From Trichuris trichiura (taxonomy: Eukaryota > Nematoda > Enoplea > Trichinellida > Trichuridae): a stretch of DNA of 64,000 nucleotides. The notes under the pieces were generated by a model, which was not told the origin of the DNA, ran no database searches, and worked only from the letters and a program-made list of their open reading frames with translations. A program made the position numbers and the translations under genes. Shown here piece by piece: positions 22,183 through 30,328 of the stretch. The stretch's first letter is position 1. Each line of letters starts with the position of its first letter. The stretch spans positions 806,001 to 870,000 of the forward strand of contig JBAJFE010000050.1 in assembly GCA_037903355.1 (NCBI GenBank), read 5' to 3'.

Positions 22183-23745
22183 CTACCAACGAATGGATGA
22201 GCAAATTGTAAGAGAAAATACAGAACAGTTTCTATACCGTACATTTCGGAACTGCTCTTGTCCCGTCGTCAGCAGTGAGAGGGAGTGAGGATGTAGCGGT
22301 GGTATTTTTCTTGGACGTCCCCGACGTATCCCGTGTATTCCATTCAGTTCAGCTTCCGCGGATTGGTAACTCTTTAGCGCATTCATGTGTTCTTTAAATC
22401 TGCCAAATAGAGTATTGCCCGTTTCTCCTATGTAGGAGGCGTTACAATCGCAATTAATCACATAAACGACGCCAGGTCTCTGTTCGAATGGGACCTTGAT
22501 CTTATCGTTGCGCACTAAGGAACGAAGGTTGGGGGAAGACTTGAAGAAAATGCGGAAGCCATACTGGCGACCCAGACGTTGCAAGTGTTCCCCCAGGCCA
22601 ACGTAGTACGGAATGGTGAGGACTGGAAGACGATCCCTCTCAATATTTGAGGATGAGTCGGTTGGGTTCAACCTTCTTGCTATGGTGGAGGAGACGAAGG
22701 TTTTGGGGTAGCCATTTTTCTCCAACGTCGTCGCAATGTGGCGTAATTCAGAATTCAGGAATTCCGGATCACAGATTGCGATGGCGCGGTCCACCATCCC
22801 TGTTACTATGCCCCTCTTTACTGACATGGGGTGGTGTGAGGAGAAATGCAGGTATCTGTCCGAATGCGTTGGTTTCCTATATACTGTTGTGTTTGAAGAC
22901 GTGGGATTTCGGTGAACCAACACATCCAGGAAGGGAAGTTTCCTGCCTATTTCCCTTTCAATTGTAAAGGAAATTTTTCCTGGGAAGATCGAGTTCAGGT
23001 GTTTCAAAAGAGCTTCCTCCTGTCCTTTTTTAACAATGGCAAAAATATTATCTACATAGCGCTTGAACAGACGGGGAGTGCAATGGTTGTCCGAACTTTC
23101 GAAGGCAATTTCCTCTAGGTGCTCCATGAACAACTCAGCGAGGACTAGAGAAAGCGGACTGCCCATTGGTGCCCCCTCGTTCTGTCGGAAGAAGCTTTCT
23201 TGAAACCTGAAGTAGTTCCCTTCACAGACCGAGACTAACTTTACTATTTGACAAGGAAACAGCTTAGTTCTCTCACTTAAGCTGCTGCCCTTGTTCAATA
23301 GGGTTTGTAGTCTGTTGAGGGTGTGTGAAATGGAAATACTGGTGAAGAGATCCTTCACATCGTAACTTACCAGAAAGTCTGATTTTGAAACGTGGTATGA
23401 GCGCAGGGAAGCGCAGAAATCCTTATGGTTGGTTACGTGAGAGTCCCTTCCTCCGGTCAACGACTGGATACCATTGAGGTAAACACACAGTTGCGATGTA
23501 CCGCTGTTTACACTGCACACAACTGGTCTCAAAGGCACCCCAGGTTTGTGGACGTTTGGAAGGCCGTATAGCTGAGGGCATACGGTGTTACTCTTGAAGT
23601 AGAACCTTTTTCGGATGGAGGTGATGGTATTCTCCTTGGATAGTTCTGCGACGGACTGCAAGATGTTCCTCAGCTCAGTTCTAGCCTGTGGAGTTGGATC
23701 TGACTGAATGGACGTGTAAGTGGTGCTGTTTAATAACGACAACAT
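22183..23745 (-). CDS. Penelope-like element protein: reverse transcriptase plus GIY-YIG endonuclease
   Basis: This uninterrupted 520-codon frame starts at ATG 23745. The RT motifs are A (LVSYDVKDLFTSI, near residue 129), B (GAPMGSPLS, near 191) and C (RYVDNIF, near 232). The GIY-YIG nuclease follows at about 425-455 (VVYVINC, SYIGETG, RFKEH). This domain pair defines canonical PLEs. Motif C reads YVDN where the family normally has YVDD, so one metal-binding Asp is replaced and the enzyme may be dead. After about residue 480 the frame runs into terminal-repeat sequence, so the native C-terminus is lost; compare the longer version at 21804-22118. The upstream coding half lies at 24130-24985, separated by a fold-back insertion, so this frame is only part of the original protein. 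Confidence 0.85.
   Translation of the reverse strand: MLSLLNSTTYTSIQSDPTPQARTELRNILQSVAELSKENTITSIRKRFYFKSNTVCPQLYGLPNVHKPGVPLRPVVCSVNSGTSQLCVYLNGIQSLTGGRDSHVTNHKDFCASLRSYHVSKSDFLVSYDVKDLFTSISISHTLNRLQTLLNKGSSLSERTKLFPCQIVKLVSVCEGNYFRFQESFFRQNEGAPMGSPLSLVLAELFMEHLEEIAFESSDNHCTPRLFKRYVDNIFAIVKKGQEEALLKHLNSIFPGKISFTIEREIGRKLPFLDVLVHRNPTSSNTTVYRKPTHSDRYLHFSSHHPMSVKRGIVTGMVDRAIAICDPEFLNSELRHIATTLEKNGYPKTFVSSTIARRLNPTDSSSNIERDRLPVLTIPYYVGLGEHLQRLGRQYGFRIFFKSSPNLRSLVRNDKIKVPFEQRPGVVYVINCDCNASYIGETGNTLFGRFKEHMNALKSYQSAEAELNGIHGIRRGRPRKIPPLHPHSLSLLTTGQEQFRNVRYRNCSVFSLTICSSIRW
22244..22272 (-). ncRNA. Hammerhead-like ribozyme core at the 3' end of the PLE frame
   Basis: The minus strand reads CTGACGA, C, GGGAC, 7-nt loop, GTTCC, GAAA. 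Helix II keeps five pairs, one of them G-U, although its sequence differs from sister copies. Confidence 0.4.
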
Positions 23746-23886
23746 TTTGTCAACACTGCTTCATACGGTATGTATTCTTGCCCGTTGATGGGTTCTGAAA
23801 TTAAAAACGAAGCAAATGCCCTACCAACGGATGGATGAGCAATCATTAAGGAAAAATACAGAACAAATTCTTAACAGTTTCGGAGC

Positions 23887-23915
23887 TTTCGGGACTAACC
23901 TTGTCCCGTCGTCAG
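23887..23915 (-). ncRNA. Hammerhead-like ribozyme core, left arm of the 23.9-kb palindrome
   Basis: The minus strand reads CTGACGA, C, GGGAC, AAGGTTA loop, GTCCC, GAAA, GCTC. Helix II has five Watson-Crick pairs. An extra C follows CTGACGA compared with the textbook motif. Confidence 0.4.
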
Positions 23916-23942
23916 CGATGGCGATAACCATTACCACCATCG

Positions 23943-23971
23943 CTGATGACGGGACAAGGTTAGTCTCGAAA
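23943..23971 (+). ncRNA. Hammerhead-like ribozyme core, right arm of the 23.9-kb palindrome
   Basis: The plus strand reads CTGATGA, C, GGGAC, AAGGTTA loop, GTCTC, GAAA, GCTC. It differs from the left arm at the variable position of CTGANGA and by a C-to-T change in helix II that keeps a G-U pair. CCATCG just before it can pair with CGATGG in the other arm. Confidence 0.4.
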
Positions 23972-24129
23972 GCTCCGAAACTGTTAAGAATTTGTTCTGT
24001 ATTTTTCCTTAATAATTGCTCATCCATCCGTTGGTAGGGCATTTGCTACGGTTTAATTTCAGAACCCATCAACGGGCAAGAATACATACCGTATGAAGTA
24101 GTGATGAAAATCCATTGCCCCGTTAAGAA

Positions 24130-24985
24130 ACACCCCGTGTTCAAAAACATTTTGTCGACATAGTACGTCTTGTCCAAAAGCACCACTACATTGCCTTTAT
24201 CATCCTTGGTGACAATTAGATCGTCTCTCCTTTTTTGTTTATTAACTACGTCCATCTCAACGCGGTTGAGATTATGCTTTTCAAATCTGTTCATTTGCCA
24301 CAATGAACCTGAAATGACGCTTTGAATCTCATCCGCCTTACTCGGTTCCGTCCTAGCTAGGCTCATTTCTGTGACGCTATGACGTTAAGGAAAGGCACTG
24401 TCTTAGGGGTAGGAACGAAGTTGAGATCTTTGGAGAGGACGTTACTTTCTAATGGTGTGAGGCTAGTAGAACTGAGGTTTACAACGACCTTGTTCAGATC
24501 GGTGTCCACTGTCGTCCTATGTCTGATGGATCGTGTAAAGGTCCAGGATTGGCTACAGTATAGGTTCTCCAACTTTCTCGATAACACTTTTTCCTGTTCA
24601 ATTCTGTTACCTGTGCAAGCTTTTTGAGTGTGGAATTGTAGCTGGGAGAAAGTGCGACGATCTAGCGTCGGTTCGAGAGAAGAGGAGATATCACGTAATA
24701 GAACTCTGCGGTGTGCCAGAGTTTGGCAGTGTTCACGGATGGTCGAACGTAGCAAGAGGAAACCCGTTGACCGTAGAATTCTTTCAACCCTAGGTTGCTG
24801 AGAGTGGTTCCAGCTTATTCGAAAGAATTAGGGAGGAGACCAGCGTCACGGCACTGTAGGAGAAAGTTTAGTTTACCTTTGGTCAATGTGATCTTAATTG
24901 ACATGTGTTCCAGCTGCTTAGCGGCTTGGTTGGGAGGTGCACCGTAGGCACGTTGAATGATCTTGAACACGGGTGTTTCTTAACG
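24130..24985 (-). pseudogene. Upstream coding part of the main PLE copy, frameshifted
   Basis: Minus-strand segments match the better preserved copy at 25372-26540. They include HPVFKIIQRA at the upstream end, KITLTKGKLNF, LSSTSLTPLESNVLSK, and DLIVTKDDKGNVVVLLDK close to the RT. The frame changes near 24366 and elsewhere, and a fold-back separates it from the RT frame. This region is the N-terminal domain before the PLE reverse transcriptase. Confidence 0.7.
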
Positions 24986-24989
24986 GGGC

Positions 24990-25371
24990 AATGGATTTTC
25001 ATCTCTACTTCATACGGTATGTGTTCTTGCCCGTTGATGGGTTCTGAAATTAAACCGAAGCAAATGCCCTACCAACAGATGGATGAGCAATTATTAAGGA
25101 AAAATACAGAACAAGTACTTAAACAGTTCGGAGCTTTCGGGACTAACCTTGTCCCGTCGTCAGCGATGGTGATAACATTACCATTACCATGTGATAACAT
25201 TACCAAGTGGGACAAGGCTTTTCCCGAAAGCTATGAAGCTGTTAAGTGTTTGTTCTGTATTTTTCCTTAATAATTGCTCATCCATCCGTTGGTAGGGCAT
25301 TTGCTTCGGTTTAATTCCAGACTCCATCAACGGGCAAGAGAACATACCATATAAAGAAGTTATGAAGAACA
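24990..25371. repeat. Second PLE fold-back palindrome
   Basis: Two inverted arms again contain CCCTACC(A/G)... GGATGGATGAGCAA and the ACAGAAC segment. The centre is ATTACCATTACCATGTGATA. The right arm has lost CTGANGA and is decayed. The unit separates the two copies of the PLE upstream coding part. Confidence 0.7.
25135..25163 (-). ncRNA. Hammerhead-like ribozyme core, left arm of the 25.2-kb palindrome
   Basis: The minus strand reads CTGACGA, C, GGGAC, AAGGTTA loop, GTCCC, GAAA, GCTC, identical to the 23887-23915 core. The matching right arm is degenerate. Confidence 0.38.
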
Positions 25372-26540
25372 CATTTTGTCAACATAATTCATCTTGTCCA
25401 GAAGCACTACTACATTGCCTTTATCAGCCTTGGTGACAATTAGATCCTTCCTCCTTTTTAATTTATTAATGACGTCCCTCTCTACGCGGTTGAGATTACG
25501 CTTTTCATATCTGTTTATTTGCCACAAGGAACCCGAGATGATGCCTTTAATCTCATCCGTCTTACTTGGTTCCTTCCTAGTTAGGCTCATTTCCATTGAT
25601 GCTATGATGTCAAGGAAAGGCACCGGTCTTAGGGGTAGGAACGAAGTTAAGACCTTTGGAGAGAACGTTGCTTTCTAACGGTGTAAGGCTAGTGGAACTG
25701 AGGTTCACAACGACCTTGTTCAGACCGGTGTCCACCGTCGTCCTCTGTGTGTTAGATCGTGTGAAGGTCCAGGAATGGCTACAGTAAAGGTTCTCCAACT
25801 TTCTCGATAAAACCTTTTCCTAGAAGAGATATACATGGATTTTTCCCGTTTTGTATTTGCCAATAAAACGAGTCAAAAAAGTGAAAAAGCTTTAATGTCG
25901 TTCAAGGGCATAAAAACCTAACAAACGTCTGGCGTTTGGTTGGCGACAAACGCCAGACTTGTGTTTGGTTTTTATGCCCTTGAACGACATTAAAGCTTTT
26001 TCACTTTTTTGACTCGTTTTATGGGCAAATGCAAAACGGGAAAAATCCATGTACATCTCTTCTACGGCAACCAAACCCGTTACAGACCACACACCTGTAT
26101 AACTTTTTCCTGTTCAATTCTGATACCCGTGCAAGCCTCTTGAGTGTGGAATTGTGACAGGGAGAAAGTGCGACGATCTAATGTCGCTTCGAGAGAAGAG
26201 GAGATGTCTTGCAATGTAACCCTAAGGTGTGTCAGCGTCCGGCGGTGTTTGCGGATGGTCGAACGTAGCAAGAGGAAACCCGTTGACCATAGAATTTTTC
26301 CCACCTTGGAGTGCTAAGAGTGGGTCCAACGTAATCGGAAGGAATTCGGTAGAAGACCCGCGTCACGGCACTGGGGGAAAAAATTCAATTTACCTTTAGT
26401 CAACGTGATCTTGGTTGAGGTTTGTACGAGCTGCTTGGCAGCTTGGAGGGAAAGTGCACCGTGGGCACGTTGAATGATCTTGAAGACAGGATGCTTCTTA
26501 ACTGGCAACACTTTCTTTGACGGGTTCAGCGAAAACATAT
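25372..26540 (-). pseudogene. Second PLE copy: upstream coding part only
   Basis: The minus-strand segments repeat the upstream coding domain with better frames: KHPVFKIIQRAHGALS, KITLTKGKLNFF, LSSTSLTPLESNVLSK and LIVTKADKGNVVVLLDK. The copy is interrupted by a different fold-back at 25821-26064, shows a frame change near 25615, and ends at 25372 where a PLE palindrome replaces the reverse transcriptase. Confidence 0.7.
25821..26064. repeat. 244-bp fold-back element inserted in the second PLE copy
   Basis: The arms start TAGAAGAGATATACATGG and end CCATGTACATCTCTTCTA, and pair over more than 100 bp to a centre CTGGCGTTTG...CAAACGCCAG. The sequence is unrelated to the PLE termini. The PLE sequence resumes near 26100 after a short extra segment. 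CTTTTTCC-like sequence on both sides may be a target-site duplication. Confidence 0.8.
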
Positions 26541-26763
26541 GAAGGCGCTCAACAGTTTCAGGACAGCAATGGAAGAACCAAACGGGACATACAGGAAACG
26601 CTGAGGACGTTCATTACCAATACCACCGCTACAATCCAGTCTTTTCTTACGGCTTTCTGTCTTGTTCATTGTTTATTTCTGAAATAACCAAAGCAAATGC
26701 CCTACCAACGGATGGATGAGCAGTTATTAAGGAAAATTCATAACAATCTTACACTTCCAGAGC

Positions 26764-26792
26764 TTTCAGGACCAACCTTGTCCCGTCGTCAG
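26764..26792 (-). ncRNA. Hammerhead-like ribozyme core in a PLE fragment
   Basis: The minus strand reads CTGACGA, C, GGGAC, AAGGTTG loop, GTCCT, GAAA, GCTC. The T in the 3' strand still forms a G-U pair. The facing arm at 27257-27285 has CTAACGA, so its core is damaged. Confidence 0.36.
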
Positions 26793-27480
26793 CGATGATG
26801 GTAATGTAAGTGTTGCTATGATGGTAGGGTATTTATAGGCCGGAGATGGGTGCCAGATGGTGTGGAACAACATCTGGTTTTACTCCTAACATCTGTTCAT
26901 ATCGAGCTGACCCGCACCTCTGCCACGGTTAATGGAAACGTTATTGCGTATAAACAGGGACTCCGTTATTTGTCCAAGGCCGGATAGGCTTTCACGGCAA
27001 TTAATTTTAGGGTGTCAAGGTCGAATGAACATTGAGGGGAATGTTGAACGACCGCGGAGTTGTTTTTCACCTTTTCCATGGCTTGTAACGCTGGTATTTT
27101 TCATAGACGACCTTGGCGTTTCCTGTATATCCCGTTTAGCTTTTCCTCTGCTGTCCTGTAATTGCTGAGCGCCTTGTGTTGTTCCATACCGACTGGCGCC
27201 CCTCCTCTGCCATTAAATAACCTATCATTAGAGTAAAGCTTACGTAATCGTTATCGCTAACGACGGGACAACGTTCGTCCTGAAAGCTCTGAAAGTGTAA
27301 GAATGTTCTGAATTTTCCTTAATAACTGCTCATCTGTCCGTTGGTAGGGCATTTGCTTTAGTTCTTTCAAAAACTAACAACAGGCAAGAGGGAAAACGGT
27401 GAGAAACCTCCGTCATGATAATTGTCAGACCCGTTAAGACGCTCCAGTGTTCAAAATCAGTATTAATAATAATTGTTAAG

Positions 27481-28195
27481 GCTTAGCTTTCAAGATAAAT
27501 TTCGAAAATTTTTAAGTATGCCGAAAGAAAATCTCCTACTACGCTTAGTTAATAACGTCATGAACAAACGTGCTTTATCATCAGCGTCTTTTAATTGAAC
27601 ATAAATTAGGTCTGAAAAGTTTTTTTAAAATTGTAACACCATTTGTTTGTTCTTTAGCTAGCCTAAAATGCGCGGAAATGATGCTAGGAAGGAAGTTCGC
27701 TTGATTTTAAAAAGCTATCCTGAATTTCTTACAGTAAACTGTCTTTTCCAAAGCATCTCAGGACAACGTTTACACGAACTCGGTGAAGGAGCCGTAAAGC
27801 TGAAAATTTTAAAACAAATTTAGTTGCTGGAGGCCGAAGTTTTTGCTCATTTTTTGCTAATTACTTGTCTGCATTATTATTGAAGTATACAACGAGCTTC
27901 AAAACCATTTCAATTTAATAAGTTCTGCTGTTTAAGCGGCTAAAGCGCACAGTTCAAACCGCTCGTAAAACTCGAGTTCCAGCATTGACAAGGAACGAAA
28001 ATTGTCAACTCTTATCCATGCTAGGACAGTTATACCTTTCGTACAGTTTTGGTGGGACGAAAACATCATGTAGATCAAATTTTTAAATGTAGCTACGCTG
28101 AGAAGGGTTTATGTCAGTACATTTGCTGAATTGTGTGCGTTACATTTCTTCGCTGCCTTCGCTGGTGCAAGTTATTCATACCTGACCGTCAAGAC
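27481..28195. other. Spacer between the PLE cluster and the Arg/Ser-rich repeat
   Basis: This is AT-rich sequence without a recognisable gene or repeat. Confidence 0.4.
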
Positions 28196-28681
28196 CAGTT
28201 TTAAAGTTTAAAGTGTGCCATCATGTAACTTTAAAATCCCGCTTTCCTAGAAGCGCATTAACCTGCGCAGTCAGTATTGCTCATGGAGCAATAGTAGGAA
28301 GGGTGTGCCGTTCTAAGTTAAGACTTAGACGATGCACACTAGCTTCTCATAGGAGCCTATTAGGGCACCGCTCCTTAAGCGTTCGTCGCTCATATTCCTG
28401 ACGACTAAGAAGGACTTCTGTTCCTCTTGGAAACCTGAAAAGCCGCAGTTCATGAGGCATTCGCAGCAGCAGCATCCGACATTTTGATTATGGCCATGCG
28501 AGAAAGGCAGTTAAGGTGGAACACCGCAGAGCAGTGGTCAAAGGAGTCCAACTCCGCCTTAAAAGAACGCTGTACAAGTCGATTGTCTTCGAGAAGAGCT
28601 TATGCCTGCAGGACTTGTACTGCTGATGCATACAAGGAAAGATTAATGGCGGCAAGCCAAAGGAAATGTGTTCACCCTTAA
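28196..28681 (+). repeat. Third, diverged copy of the Arg/Ser-rich repeat
   Basis: It starts CCAGTTTTAAAGTTTAAAGT, as do the two inverted-repeat arms at the same position, and keeps the motif GGGTGTGCCGTTCTAAGTTA, which corresponds to GGATGTGCCGTTACAACTTA at 47461. The open frame is broken after about 62 codons. The copy shows that the unit was dispersed before the inverted duplication. Confidence 0.65.
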
Positions 28682-30328
28682 AATCAAAGAATCATTGGCT
28701 AATCGTAGCATAAGACGTCAGCTGCTTTCCAGAAGATAATAGATTTATTTTCCCTTTGAATTTCGTGCATTGATTAATACAGATTTTGTGAACGTAGATT
28801 AACATCTGCTTCCGTTGGTAAAATCCAGTGTCAGTTAAAGAGGTGTCACATTTTAATATTTACTTTAATATTTGTTCATTAATTAGCATTTTCCAGTCAA
28901 TTAACGGAGTATGGGCATTAGCATCAATAAAGCTTAAGTTTGGTTGCTGTCTGTTTTAGTCCGCGCGGCTGCAAAGCTTGTTCTCTTCTTTTTTCAACAA
29001 TCATGAATTTAATAAAAAGTTAACAATAACAATAATAACAATAAATTTACATAGTCTCCTCTGGAAAATATATAATGTGTCAGCAGAGCTTTCAAATCTC
29101 TTCGAGAGATTGCTGCTGACAGATGAACAGATTTATTTTGGAAATTCTTTATATTCCTATATGTTCAGTATTATTTACTTTGTTGCTTTTATTAATAATC
29201 TGCTGCATTTAGCAACTGTTTACTCAACGCCTGCATCGTATTAGACATTATGTGTAAGCCAGAGATGATTTAAAGTATAAAGGACGAGATGCGCAGGTTA
29301 TATGTAAATTATTTTGCCCCTTGGCTTCACGCGTTAAGCTTTAGAATCAATTATCCGCATTAGGGGTTGCTGCTACGATGTAATAGTAAAAAGAAAAGCA
29401 AACAGCGATAAAAGGTTTTTTGTCCAACTTTTACTAAAACTGCGCCCATAACTAACGAGTAAAAGCATGCCCACTGGTTGGACCTTTTAGAGCATTTCAA
29501 TACGTCAGAATAAACTCGTCAGTTTCGTCGTAGTCATTGATCCTAGCCAGAAAGCAAAAATCTGGAGTAAACTCCTTAAAACATAAGGATTAAAGCACTT
29601 CATGCTTGATAACAAACCTACTCGTGTTGCGACTGGAATTCCCAGGCTTGCTAGATCGTATAAGTCTGCTCTAAAATGAGAAAGCCGCTTAGAAACAAAA
29701 GAATTACCAAATGCTACCTGATTTTCAACCAATTACAGTAAAACGGCTTGTCTGGGCTTGAAGACAAAATATCATTCTTATATATGAATACTTAAAAGCT
29801 TTGAGACAACGTTGAAATAAAAATTAGCTGTCATGTGCAAAACAACGAAATGAACATTTAAACGACCAGCAAACGAAAAGCGCACAAAAAGTTTCCTTAC
29901 GGTTTCTACTGAAGCGGTTCGACTTGGTAGATGAACTCTCGTCCTTGAAGGCAGAGCTGCGGACTCCTACAATGGCTCAATTTAACATTTAGCACTAAGC
30001 CAAAAGCGCAACAGCATCTGGCTCTCTTTAAGCATGCTCAGGTTTGCGTGAAAAGATGGTTTTTGAAAACTTTTGTATAACAGCGCTTTCTTACAATTTC
30101 TCGTCGCCTCGTTTCCGTATGCGTTCTTGAACCATTAAATGGTGTTCCAGAGTAAACATTCTAAAATAACCAAGTCACCGCAAGCTTTAGCACTGGATAG
30201 ATTAGGTTGCGAACAGTTAATTATGAAAGTTCAAATTCCCACTATGCTTAATATTGATACGACGATTATGGGGCTTTTGTGAGAAATAGATGAAGTGACT
30301 TGATTTGTTAGTATCAGTAGTTGCTCAC
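28682..30328. other. Region downstream of protease gene 2
   Basis: The 3' end of protease gene 2 must lie here or further left, because its last firm exon ends at a donor (30329). Apart from the candidate tail exon at 29618-29670 I see only AT-rich sequence, with a short AAC/AAT repeat near 29021-29042. Confidence 0.4.
29618..29670 (-). CDS. Candidate tail exon of protease gene 2
   Basis: On the minus strand a TTTTAG acceptor precedes a phase-0 frame SRLIRSSKPGNSSRNTS that ends at a GTTTGT donor. The Ser, Arg and Gly content resembles the tail exon SRFGQPG of gene 1. Length and weak donor leave real doubt, and no following exon was found. Confidence 0.25.

Larger units (their letters stand above)
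23770..24130. repeat. Fold-back palindrome inserted in the main PLE copy
   Basis: Two arms of about 160 bp face each other around a short centre near 23915-23940. Each arm holds CCCTACCAACGGATGGATGA, a segment GGAAAAATACAGAACAA and a hammerhead-like core. The unit separates the reverse transcriptase frame from its own upstream coding half. It looks like two PLE termini in head-to-head orientation. Confidence 0.8.
21600..27480. mobile_element. Cluster of Penelope-like retroelements with fold-back termini
   Basis: This 5.9-kb block is made of several minus-strand PLE copies and fragments separated by palindromic terminal repeats. It holds one long open frame with reverse transcriptase and GIY-YIG domains (22183-23745), two copies of the upstream coding part (24130-24985 and 25372-26540) and two fragments of the C-terminal region (21804-22118 and about 26820-27180). 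At least three fold-backs share CCCTACCAACGGATGGATGA. Tandem, inverted and truncated arrangements are typical of PLEs. Confidence 0.85.

Noticed and set aside
29021..29042. AAC/AAT-rich tract
   Set aside because: A short simple repeat with no further structure.
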